In this document: one piece after another, positions 27,220 through 36,642 of the stretch | Layout of the letters: the number at the start of each line of letters is the position of its first letter | Position numbering within the stretch: the first letter of the stretch is position 1 | NCBI GenBank assembly: GCA_963760715.1 | Contig: CAVXDY010000003.1 | Coordinates: 62,001 to 126,000 of the forward strand | Length of the DNA: 64,000 nucleotides | Source of the DNA: CAVXDY01 sp963760715 | GTDB lineage: Bacteria > Actinomycetota > Thermoleophilia > Miltoncostaeales > Miltoncostaeaceae | Direction of reading: 5' to 3' | The notes under the pieces: generated by a model | What the model was told of the DNA's origin: nothing | Databases searched by the model: none | The model's input: only the letters and a program-made list of their open reading frames with translations | Translations under genes and position numbers: made by a program

Positions 27220-27581
27220 GGGGTCTCCTTCGGATCGGTGACCCGGTCGATGAGCGCCGTCAGGGCGGCCGCGTCCTCCTGGACGGAGTCGTAGACGAAG
27301 GTGAGCTGGGGGGTGTGGCGGCCGCGGAGCTCGGCGGCGACCTTGGCCTGCAGCACGCCGCGGGCCGACTCCAGCGCCTCCTGGCTCGGCTCCCGCGCCG
27401 CCGGGTCGAGCGTGGTGAACCAGACCTTCGCCTCGCGCACGTCCTTGGTCGCCTCGACGTGCGTGATCGTGACGAAGCCCAGACGGGGGTCGGCAAGCTC
27501 GCGCGCGACGGCCTGCGCCAGCACCTGGCGCAGGGCCGTGTTGACCCGGCGCATGCGGGTGCTCCGCTTGGGGCGCGCCAC
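27216..27581 (-). CDS. rbfA: Ribosome-binding factor A
   Basis: 30S maturation factor with a KH-like fold, 121 residues. GTG 27581 gives MARPKRSTRMRRVNTALRQVLAQAVAREL, the usual family opening, and GGGAG lies twelve bases upstream. DPRLGFVTITHVEATKDVREAKVWF and LRGRHTPQLTFVYDSVQED are the characteristic strands and helices. It lies five bases after the DUF503 gene. Confidence 0.94.
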   Translation of the reverse strand: MARPKRSTRMRRVNTALRQVLAQAVARELADPRLGFVTITHVEATKDVREAKVWFTTLDPAAREPSQEALESARGVLQAKVAAELRGRHTPQLTFVYDSVQEDAAALTALIDRVTDPKETP

Positions 27582-27586
27582 GCCCG

Positions 27587-27913
27587 CTACATCTCCCACG
27601 TGATCTCGGGGTCGTCCGAGACCGGGACCAGGGTGCGCGTCTCGCCCACCACCTGGAAGGCCTCGTCCGCGTGCAGCATGCGCGATGCATGGTCCAGCCG
27701 CTCGGTCGCCTCGCCGGCCGAGCGGCTCACCAGGGTCAGCGTGAGACCGGCCCGCTGCCACAGGTCGTGGTGGTCGACCTCGGCGACGACGCAGGAGCAC
27801 CTGCGCTCCAGGGCGTTTCTCAAGCGGAGCAGCTCCTTGCGCTTGGTCTTCAGGGACGAGCCCTCCGGCAGATGGAGGTTGACCGTCAGGATGCCGACGT
27901 GTCCGCACTCCAT
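27587..27913 (-). CDS. DUF503 (YlxP-like) protein
   Basis: 108 residues from ATG 27913, preceded by GGAGGG. HVGILTVNLHLPEGSSLKTKRKELLRLRNALERR and VSRSAGEATERLDHASRML are family hallmarks. B. subtilis YlxP lies at the same place between infB and rbfA and has been linked to ribosome assembly. The function here is inferred from synteny. Confidence 0.9.
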   Translation of the reverse strand: MECGHVGILTVNLHLPEGSSLKTKRKELLRLRNALERRCSCVVAEVDHHDLWQRAGLTLTLVSRSAGEATERLDHASRMLHADEAFQVVGETRTLVPVSDDPEITWEM

Positions 27914-27933
27914 CCCGCCCTCCGGGATCGGTC

Positions 27934-30718
<2,785 letters not shown>

Positions 30719-30737
30719 CGCTACCCCCATCAGCTCC

Positions 30738-30992
30738 TCAGACCCCCACCGCTCCGAGCTCCGGATCGATCTTCAGCTCGCCGTGCACTCGCGCCCCCCG
30801 CTGGAACGATTTCCGGGCCACGGCCCGGTCGAAACACTCCGTCGTGCGGCACACATACAGACCTCGCCCGGGCAACCGGGATGAATCGTCCCGCACCAGC
30901 GCGTGCCCGGCCTCGGCCGGCACCGCCACGAAGCGGGCCAGGTCGGCCTTGACGCGACGAGCCCCGCACGCCAGGCAGCGGCGTTCGGGCAC
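30738..30992 (-). CDS. ylxR: YlxR (DUF448) RNA-binding protein
   Basis: Small nucleic-acid-binding protein of the nusA-infB operon. PERRCLACGARRVKADLARFVAV and GRGLYVCRTTECFDRAVARKSFQRGARV are the family core. GTG 30992 gives 84 residues but no ribosome site. A better-looking ATG with GGGGAG lies 24 bases upstream, out of frame by a CG-dinucleotide tract of five units; a tract with one CG unit fewer would join it in frame. The start is uncertain. Confidence 0.88.
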   Translation of the reverse strand: MPERRCLACGARRVKADLARFVAVPAEAGHALVRDDSSRLPGRGLYVCRTTECFDRAVARKSFQRGARVHGELKIDPELGAVGV

Positions 30993-31020
30993 ATGTCGCG
31001 CGCGCGTCGTCTCATCTCCC

Positions 31021-32382
31021 CTATCGGTTGGCGCTCTCCTCGCCGCCGTCGCCCGCCGCCACACCGGCGGGGGCGAGCTCCGAGACGCGCTCCCATCCCT
31101 TGGGGGAGCTCGCCTCCACCACCTCCTCGGCGGTCAGCGACCGGCCGAGGCGGCCCTCCAGCTCCCCGAACCGGGAGTGCGCGGGCAGGGCGCAATAGCG
31201 CGTCCCGGGCACCGCGGCGTTCGGGCAGCGCTTGCCCGTGCGCAGCATGGCCGCGCAGCGGGAGACCCCCGACTCGGTCTCGTCGCCGAACTCGTCGTCG
31301 GCCTCCTCGCGGGCGAACGTCGACTCGCTCTTGATGTCGATCCGCCACCCGGTGAGGCGCGCGGCCAGGCGGGCGTTCATGCCCTCGCGGCCGATGGCCA
31401 GCGAGAGCTGGTCGTCCGGCACGATGACCGTCGCCTGCCGGGCCTCGTCCTCCACCAGCACCTCGCGGACGCGGGCCGGGGAGAGCGCCTTGGCCACGTA
31501 GCGGGCCGGCTCCTCGTTGAACGGGATGATGTCGATCTTCTCGCCGCGCAGCTCGCTCACGACCATGCGCACGCGCGAGCCGCGGGGGCCCACGCAGGCG
31601 CCCACGGGGTCGACGCCCTGGACGTTCGAGATGACGGCGATCTTTGACCGCCAGCCCGGCTCGCGCGCCACGCCGCGGATCTCGACCAGCCCGTCGGCCA
31701 TCTCCGGCACCTCGAGCTTGAACAGCTCGCGGACGAGCTGATCCGAGCGCCGGCTCACGATGACCTGCGGGCCCTTGGTGGAGCTGCGGACCTCGGTGAT
31801 GACCGCCTTGATGCGGGCCCCGTGGTCGTAGCGCTCGTTGTGAACCTGCTCGCTCTCGGGCAGGAGCGCCTCGACCCGGCCGAGATCGACCAGCGTGTAG
31901 CGGGAGTCGGACTGCTGGATGATCCCGGTGACGACGTCGCCGACGCGGTTGACGTACTCCTCGTACATCATCTCGCGCTCGGCCTCGCGGATCCGCTGCA
32001 GGATGACCTGCTTGGCGGTCTGCGCGGCGATGCGCCCGAAGTTGTCCGGGGTCACGTCGATCGCCTGGATCTCGCTCTCGTCGTAGGCGGCCCAGTTGAC
32101 CTCCGGCGGCGGCGGCTCGTAGTCCTCGGCGTCCACGCCCTCGGGGATCGCGTGCTCCTCCTGGGGGAGCGTGCGCAGCTCCTCGCCCTCGGGCAGCACG
32201 AGCTGGAACACGCGCATCTCACCCGTCTCGCGGTCGATCTCGACCCGCGCGAACTCGGCGGCGTCCGGCGTCTTCTTGTAGGCGGCGAGCAACGCGTCCT
32301 CGAGCGCCACGAGCAGGGTCTCGGAATCGATCCCCTTCTCGCGCTCGATCTGCTTGATCGCCTCGATGATCTCTCGGTTCAC
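31021..32382 (-). CDS. nusA: Transcription termination/antitermination factor NusA
   Basis: 453 residues from GTG 32382 (AGGGGGAG upstream). Order: N-terminal RNA-polymerase-binding domain (EAIKQIEREKGIDSETLLVALEDALLAAYKK), S1 domain (VGDVVTGIIQQSDSRYTLVDLGRVEALLP), KH1 (FKLEVPEMADGLVEIRGVAREPG with VGPRGSRVRMVVSELRGEKIDII) and KH2 (DDQLSLAIGREGMNARLAARLTGW). The C-terminus has an unusual tail with C376, C386, C397 and H402 in a C-x9-C-x10-C-x4-H pattern, followed by a short acidic-helix segment. It is followed by ylxR. Confidence 0.96.
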   Translation of the reverse strand: MNREIIEAIKQIEREKGIDSETLLVALEDALLAAYKKTPDAAEFARVEIDRETGEMRVFQLVLPEGEELRTLPQEEHAIPEGVDAEDYEPPPPEVNWAAYDESEIQAIDVTPDNFGRIAAQTAKQVILQRIREAEREMMYEEYVNRVGDVVTGIIQQSDSRYTLVDLGRVEALLPESEQVHNERYDHGARIKAVITEVRSSTKGPQVIVSRRSDQLVRELFKLEVPEMADGLVEIRGVAREPGWRSKIAVISNVQGVDPVGACVGPRGSRVRMVVSELRGEKIDIIPFNEEPARYVAKALSPARVREVLVEDEARQATVIVPDDQLSLAIGREGMNARLAARLTGWRIDIKSESTFAREEADDEFGDETESGVSRCAAMLRTGKRCPNAAVPGTRYCALPAHSRFGELEGRLGRSLTAEEVVEASSPKGWERVSELAPAGVAAGDGGEESANR

Positions 32383-32455
32383 CTCGTGCTCCCCCTGACG
32401 TGCTGAACGACGACGACCGGGCTCATCCCGACCGCGCCGACGAGTGCCCGGGCGC

Positions 32456-32899
32456 TCATCCCGCCACCCCCGAGCCCTCCAGGGCATTCGCCGCGCGCAC
32501 CTCGGAGAACGGGATCTCCACGAGCGTCTGCCCGTCGGACAACCGGAGCACCCGGTCGTCCGCCTCCACCAGAGTACCGCGATGGACGCGTCCCCCGTGC
32601 GCCCCCCCCACCTTGACCCGCACCCGTCGCCCCACCGCGCGCCGGAAATGCTCCGGCGTGCGCAGCGGCGGCTCCGGACCCGGCGACCACACCTCGAGGC
32701 CGTACTGGTCGAGGAGGCCGTCGGCCTCCAGGGCGCGCGTCACGTCGGCGCAGACGCCGTGGTTGACCCCGTCGGGATGGTCCACGGTCACGCGGAGCGT
32801 CTCCGGTCCCGCCTCGCTCACCTCGAGCAGGTCGACCGCCGGAAGCGCACGCGCCAACACCGCCTCCACGCGGCGCACGATCGAGTCAGGGGCGTTCAT
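32456..32899 (-). CDS. rimP: Ribosome maturation factor RimP
   Basis: 30S assembly factor, 147 residues from ATG 32899 with a strong GGGAGGAGG site. The N-terminal domain has VDLLEVSEAGPETLRVTVDHPDGVNHGVCADVTRALEADGLLDQYGLEVWSPGPEPPL; the C-terminal SH3-like domain has FRRAVGRRVRVKV and GTLVEADDRVLRLSDG. First gene of the rimP-nusA-infB operon; 73 bases before nusA. Confidence 0.92.
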   Translation of the reverse strand: MNAPDSIVRRVEAVLARALPAVDLLEVSEAGPETLRVTVDHPDGVNHGVCADVTRALEADGLLDQYGLEVWSPGPEPPLRTPEHFRRAVGRRVRVKVGGAHGGRVHRGTLVEADDRVLRLSDGQTLVEIPFSEVRAANALEGSGVAG

Positions 32900-32932
32900 G
32901 GGTGACCTCCTCCCGGGCGACGTCCGCGCCCA

Positions 32933-32959
32933 CAAAAAAGGTGGGTTCGTGACCCACCT
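32933..32959 (-). terminator. Intrinsic terminator in the rimP leader
   Basis: On the minus strand AGGTGGGT-CACGA-ACCCACCT forms a perfect eight-bp stem directly followed by six T. It ends 34 bases before the rimP start, too close for a separate promoter between them, so it probably acts as an attenuator of the rimP-nusA operon and not only as an end for the upstream gene. Confidence 0.85.
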
Positions 32960-32995
32960 CCGTCGCCCCCTCGTCCTGTACCTCGCGGAGGCGAG

Positions 32996-33004
32996 ACGAT
33001 AGCA
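32996..33004 (-). promoter_or_regulatory. -10 element TGCTATCGT of the rimP operon
   Basis: An extended -10 sequence on the minus strand 100 bases before rimP, identical to the nine bases before rpsO. It would give a leader of about 90 bases containing the terminator at 32933-32959. No consensus -35 is seen. Confidence 0.45.
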
Positions 33005-33049
33005 GGCCGCCCCGGGCCCGTCCTCCCCGGAACGGGCCCGAGAACGCCC

Positions 33050-33358
33050 TCAGGCGGCCACGGTGAGGTGCGCCGGCGTCCGGCGCGCGCGGTAGCCGTG
33101 CCGGGCGTTGCCCCACCCCCGGCGACCCCACACGTCGGCGCGCTCGATCCTGCCCGCGCCCTCCAGCGTCACCAGCGCCTCGCGCACCGAGGACGTCGCC
33201 GGCCCCCCGTCCTCGTTGCCGAAGCCAAGCCGGATCCGCACGTCATCGACGCTCCAGAGCCGGTCCGGCGCGCTCGCCAGGACCGCCTCCACGACGCCCC
33301 CCAGGTCCTCCACCGACCACCGCGCCCGGGCGCGGGCCCGCGCGAACTCGTTCGTCAT
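33050..33358 (-). CDS. Hypothetical winged-helix-like protein
   Basis: 102 residues from ATG 33358, preceded by GGGGGATGGGG; longer starts reach into the toxin gene. The body (SVEDLGGVVEAVLASAPDRLWSVDDVRIRLGF ... SSVREALVTLEGAGRIERADVWGRRGWGNARHGYRA) has the helix-helix-strand layout of a winged helix and could bind DNA. Not recognised as a named family. It lies just after the VapBC-like pair but has its own -10 box and may be independent. Confidence 0.55.
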   Translation of the reverse strand: MTNEFARARARARWSVEDLGGVVEAVLASAPDRLWSVDDVRIRLGFGNEDGGPATSSVREALVTLEGAGRIERADVWGRRGWGNARHGYRARRTPAHLTVAA

Positions 33359-33402
33359 CCCCATCCCCCGCACCGCCCTCTCGAAAGCCCTCAACTGCGG
33401 GT

Positions 33403-33411
33403 ATTTTAGCA
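33403..33411 (-). promoter_or_regulatory. Extended -10 box TGCTAAAAT
   Basis: On the minus strand TGCTAAAAT overlaps the stop codon of the toxin gene and lies 45 bases before the winged-helix-like gene at 33358. It is one of very few A/T-rich stretches here, which makes it a credible promoter for that gene. Confidence 0.5.
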
Positions 33412-33861
33412 CATGACGACGAACGTCTGTTCGCCGTCGACGCGCAGGGAGTCCGGGGCGATGCGCGTCAACCCGTCACCGGGGCGAGGCTCTCGCACGT
33501 TGACCAGGTCCTCGATGATGCGGAAGTCCTTGGTGTTGCGGGTGATCAGCGGCACGTGATGCACGTTCGCCGTTGCGACGATCGCCAGATCGACGGCCCG
33601 TCGCCGGGGCCGGCCGCCGCGGCTTGCCACGGCGGCGGCCAGCCTGCCCCACTCACGGGAGACCTCGGCGTCGATGGGGAGAGGGTCGAAGGTGGCCTCG
33701 ATCACGCCGAGACGACGAACGCGTCGAGCCCGCTCATCCTCGGTGGTGGCGACGAGGACTCCGAAGTGCAACTCGGCCAGGGAGGCGGCGCTGATGGCTC
33801 CCTCGATCTCGCCGGGGCCGTCGTGCCCGATGAGCACCGAGGTGTCGAGGAGCGCTCTCAT
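33406..33861 (-). CDS. vapC: PIN-domain toxin, VapC-like
   Basis: Probable ribonuclease toxin of a type II toxin-antitoxin pair, 151 residues. The PIN acidic set is intact: D6 (MRALLDTSVLIG), E30 (ASLAELHFGV), D91 (RRRAVDLAIVATA) and the terminal NTKDF (N108/D111). Its ATG 33861 overlaps the antitoxin stop as ATGA, the usual layout. The toxin could target tRNA or rRNA as other VapCs do; which one cannot be read from sequence. Confidence 0.88.
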   Translation of the reverse strand: MRALLDTSVLIGHDGPGEIEGAISAASLAELHFGVLVATTEDERARRVRRLGVIEATFDPLPIDAEVSREWGRLAAAVASRGGRPRRRAVDLAIVATANVHHVPLITRNTKDFRIIEDLVNVREPRPGDGLTRIAPDSLRVDGEQTFVVMC

Positions 33862-34101
33862 GCGAAGGGGTCATCGAGTTCGGCCGGAAAGGCCGGCAGT
33901 TCGTCGGCGAGGGTCTGCGGCGGCGGCGTCTCCCACACCCGCTGGAGCGCAGGCCCAGCGACCCACTGCCGCGGCATGGCCGGGTCCGAGCCGCGCCACC
34001 GGCCGCCCAGAGACGGTGACGGTGAACTCCTCTCCCGCCTCTGCGCGCCGGAGCACCTCGCCCACGTTGTTGCGAAGTTCCTTCTGAGGGATGGTCGCCA
34101 T
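33858..34101 (-). CDS. Phd/YefM-type antitoxin (apparent +1 frameshift near 33982)
   Basis: From ATG 34101: MATIPQKELRNNVGEVLRRAEAGEEFTVTVSGRPVARLGP, the DNA-binding N-terminus of the prevent-host-death family. One extra base within GGACCCGGCC then throws it out of frame. One base later the expected toxin-binding tail appears (MPRQWVAGPALQRVWE, then TPPPQTLADELPAFPAEL and DDPFA-stop), ending in the ATGA overlap with vapC. Joined, the protein is 80 residues, the normal length. Either the locus is broken, which would leave the toxin unrestrained, or the base is an assembly error. Confidence 0.82.
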
Positions 34102-34113
34102 GGCCCTGAGCAA

Positions 34114-34131
34114 GGTAGCAGTTCTGCTACC
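34114..34131. promoter_or_regulatory. Palindromic operator of the toxin-antitoxin operon
   Basis: GGTAGCAGTTCTGCTACC is an inverted repeat with perfect 8-bp arms, 13 bases upstream of the antitoxin start. On the minus strand a -35-like TTGGCG (34152-34147), a 17-base spacer and a -10-like TAGCAG (34129-34124) place the palindrome over the promoter, as expected for autorepression by the antitoxin. Confidence 0.7.
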
Positions 34132-34305
34132 GGCGGCGTAATACGGCGCCAAGGCTACATCTGGCCGGACTCCTAGGCTACATGGCGGGTCGGCAGCGGC
34201 GTCGGCCGGGCACCGATCCCCCTCCGCAGGGACCTCGCGCAGGAGTCCGGGGGGCGCCGTCCAAGGGTGGGACATGCGCCCAGGAGCCATCCGAGGAGGA
34301 CGATC

Positions 34306-34989
34306 GTGAGCACCACCCGCAGCCGCCCACCCGATCTCGACGATCTGGACTGGGACGAGCCCCCCTCCCGCCGGCCTCCCCCGCGGCGGCCCCGCGGCGG
34401 CGGCGCGGCCCGCAAGGTCGGCCTGCCGGTGGTGGGCGGCGCGCTCGTGATCGGTCTCCTGGTGGGCTTCCTGGCCAATTCGGGCGGCGGGGGCACCACC
34501 ACCGTCACCGAGACCCGCACCGTCACCGCTCCCGCCGCGACGTCGGCGCCGGCGGCCAGCGGCGCGGCGTCGCGGGCCGACATCGCGCTCGCCGTCCTGA
34601 ACGGCTCCAACGAGGCGGGCCTGGCCGGGCGCACCGCCGACCAGGCGCGGTCGCTGGGCTACGACCTCGTGACCGAGGGCAACGCGCCCACGGCCGCCGT
34701 GTCCGATTCCGTGGTCTTCCGCGGGGGCGCGGCCGCGAAGGCGCGCCAGGTCGCGGCCGACCTGGGCCTTCCGGCCCCGACCAAGATGACGGCCGGCGAC
34801 GCGCTCGCGTCGGTCGAGCCCGGCGCCGACGTGATCGTGGTGCTCGGTCCCACGGGCGCCGCGGCCGGCGCCGCGGACGCGACGATCACGCCCGACACGG
34901 CCGGCGGCACCGGCGCGGGAGCGACCACCACCACCGGCACCGGCGCCGCGGCCACGGACGCGACCGGGGCGGCCGCGCCGGTCCAGTGA
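34306..34989 (+). CDS. Membrane protein with LytR C-terminal domain
   Basis: 227 residues from GTG 34306 (GAGGAGGACGATC upstream). A Pro/Arg-rich cytoplasmic N-terminus is followed by one transmembrane helix (VGLPVVGGALVIGLLVGFLA, residues about 43-62), a Thr/Ala linker, and a LytR_C domain (IALAVLNGSNEAGLAGRTADQARSLGYDLVTEGNAP ... DVIVVLG). The domain is found attached to LCP wall-polymer ligases and alone in actinobacteria; here it is alone. A Thr/Ala-rich tail follows. A cell-envelope role is inferred. Confidence 0.8.
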   Translation: MSTTRSRPPDLDDLDWDEPPSRRPPPRRPRGGGAARKVGLPVVGGALVIGLLVGFLANSGGGGTTTVTETRTVTAPAATSAPAASGAASRADIALAVLNGSNEAGLAGRTADQARSLGYDLVTEGNAPTAAVSDSVVFRGGAAAKARQVAADLGLPAPTKMTAGDALASVEPGADVIVVLGPTGAAAGAADATITPDTAGGTGAGATTTTGTGAAATDATGAAAPVQ

Positions 34990-35020
34990 TCGACGACGGA
35001 TCCGGACGACGGGCGAACGC

Positions 35021-35356
35021 GTGATGCCCGGCGTCATGGTGGAGTTCCCCGCCGACGAGCCCGAGCGCGCGCGGCGCTTCTGGGAGGGCGTGCTCGGCGT
35101 GTCCCTGCGACCCCGGCGCGAGGGCGAGGGCGAGGGCTGGCAGACGGCTGAGGCGGCGCTCGGGCTGCACGCCCGGGCGTCGGGGCCCGGCGACCGGGTG
35201 TCCCTGCCCTACTTCTCGGTGGACGACCTGCCGGCGGCCCTCGAGCGGGTGGTGGCGCTGGGGGGAGCGGTCATCCATCCGGGGGAGCGGTGGGCGATCT
35301 GCCGCGACTCCGAGGGCAGCCCCTTCGGGCTGGGCCCTCAGGCTCCTCGCCATTAG
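35021..35356 (+). CDS. VOC (glyoxalase/bleomycin resistance-like) protein
   Basis: 111 residues; GTG 35021 or ATG 35024. VEFPADEPERARRFWEGVLGVSL and VDDLPAALERVVALGGAVIHPGERWAICRDSEGSPFGL are the two beta-alpha-beta-beta-beta halves of a vicinal oxygen chelate domain. One domain only, so probably a dimer. The substrate is unknown. It lies 34 bases after the LytR_C gene, with the end overlapping the convergent dtd gene by four bases. Confidence 0.78.
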   Translation: MMPGVMVEFPADEPERARRFWEGVLGVSLRPRREGEGEGWQTAEAALGLHARASGPGDRVSLPYFSVDDLPAALERVVALGGAVIHPGERWAICRDSEGSPFGLGPQAPRH

Positions 35357-35820
35357 GCGCCGGCCCCGCGCCAGAGCTCGCGGCTGTCGAGCAGGATCGT
35401 GACGGGGCCGTCGTTCTCCAGGGTCACGAGCATGGCCGCGGCGAAGCGGCCGCGCTCCACCGGCACGCCGTGGGCGGCCACGGCGTCGGCGTAGGCGTCC
35501 ACCAGCGGCGCGGCCACCTCCGGCGGCGCCGCGCCGGACCACGACGGGCGGTTCCCGCGCCTCAGGTCGCCCAGGAGCGTGAACTGGCTGACGCACAGGA
35601 GCGCGGCGCCGGGCACGTCGAGCAGCGACGCGTCGAAGGGGCGTCCGGGGGTGGCCATCACCCTGAGGCGCGCGGTCTTGTCGGCCAGCCGGCGCGCATC
35701 CTCCGGCTCGTCCCCGGCCGCGACCCCCACCAGCGCGAGCAGGCCCGGGCCGATGGCCGCGATCTCCTCGCCGTCCACCGCCACGGCGGCCCGGCGCACG
35801 CGCTGCAGCACGATCCTCAT
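35353..35820 (-). CDS. dtd: D-aminoacyl-tRNA deacylase
   Basis: Hydrolyses D-amino acids and glycine mischarged on tRNA. 155 residues from ATG 35820 (MRIVLQRVRRAAVAVDG). The family motifs are LLCVSQFTLLGDLRRGNRPSWSGAAPPEVA (SQFTL motif with the catalytic Thr-containing strand) and VERGRFAAAMLVTLENDGPVTILLDS, where the usual gly-cisPro motif NxGPVT appears as NDGPVT. Convergent with the VOC gene. Confidence 0.93.
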   Translation of the reverse strand: MRIVLQRVRRAAVAVDGEEIAAIGPGLLALVGVAAGDEPEDARRLADKTARLRVMATPGRPFDASLLDVPGAALLCVSQFTLLGDLRRGNRPSWSGAAPPEVAAPLVDAYADAVAAHGVPVERGRFAAAMLVTLENDGPVTILLDSRELWRGAGA

Positions 35821-35864
35821 CGCCGCGGATGCTAGTGCGGGGATCGGGGGTAGCATCGCTCCCG

Positions 35865-36309
35865 ATGGACACCGACACCGCCCGCATCACCCGCTACCTG
35901 GACGAGATCGGCGCGGAGGCCGAGGCCCGGGGCGATCGCGGGTGGGGCGTCCGGCTGCCCTCGGCAAAGCGGGGCGCCGTGACCGCCCTGCTGACGGCCC
36001 GCGAGCGCACCCTCGCCGCGCGGGCCTTCTTCCTGCGCGGCCCGGACCGGGATCACGAGGCGGTGTACCGGCGCCTGCTGCGCAAGAACCTCGACACCCG
36101 CGACTGGCGGTTCGCCATCGACGACGACGGCGACCTGTACCTGCTCGCCGACACCCCCCTCGGCGGCCTCGACGTAGACCGCCTGGACGGCCTGCTCGGC
36201 TCGCTCAGCACGCTGGTGGACGAGACCTTCGAGAGCGTCGTGCGAATGGGCTTCGCGGTTCCCGAGGGCACGACGTTCGGGCCTCCTCCAGTGGCGGGCC
36301 GGTGTTTGA
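35865..36309 (+). CDS. YbjN-domain protein (apparent +1 frameshift near 36280)
   Basis: From ATG 35865 a YbjN/type III chaperone-like fold: ITRYLDEIGAEAEARGDRGWGVRLP, then LAARAFFLRGPDRDHEAVYRRLLRKNLDTRDWRFAIDDDGDLYLLADTPLGGLDVDRLDGLLGSLSTLVDETFESVVRMGF. The frame stays open to 37058, across two minus-strand genes, which is not believable. Removing one G from GGG at 36279-36281 yields GLLQWRAGV and a stop at 36307-36309, seven bases before the end of the convergent TPR gene. A TAGCAT -10 eight bases before the ATG suggests a leaderless mRNA. Length after correction is 147 residues. Confidence 0.75.
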
Positions 36310-36315
36310 GTCGCT

Positions 36316-36642
36316 CTACTCCAGCCCGGTGCCGAAGAATCGCGCCAGCCGGTAGTGGCGGGCGGCCAGGGGGTCGCCCAGGCGCTCCAGCGAGCGCGCC
36401 AATCCGTAGTGCGCGTATCCGTCGGTGGGGGCCAGCTCGACCGCGGCCGCGAACTCCTCCGCGGCGCGGTGGTAGGCGCGCGACGAGAGGTACGCGCGGC
36501 CGAGGGCCTCCCGGATGGAGCCCTTGTCGGGCTCCAGCGCCTTGGCCCGCTCGAGGGCCACCGCCGCCTGGCGGAACTCGCGTGCGCTCAGGAGCCACTC
36601 GCCGTGGCGGAAGGCCTCGTAGGCCTCGGCGGACGAGTCCAT
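36316..36642 (-). CDS. TPR-repeat protein
   Basis: 108 residues from ATG 36642 (MDSSAEAYEAFRHGEWLLSARE); GTG 36663 is an alternative. Three tetratricopeptide units are visible: AYEAFRHGEWLLSAREFRQAAVALERAKALEPDKGSIREALGRAYLSSRAYHRAAEEFAAAVELAPTDGYAHYGLARSLERLGDPLAARHY. A protein-interaction scaffold. Its start overlaps the end of the transglutaminase gene, so it is the last gene of the MoxR-DUF58-transglutaminase-TPR group. Confidence 0.83.
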   Translation of the reverse strand: MDSSAEAYEAFRHGEWLLSAREFRQAAVALERAKALEPDKGSIREALGRAYLSSRAYHRAAEEFAAAVELAPTDGYAHYGLARSLERLGDPLAARHYRLARFFGTGLE

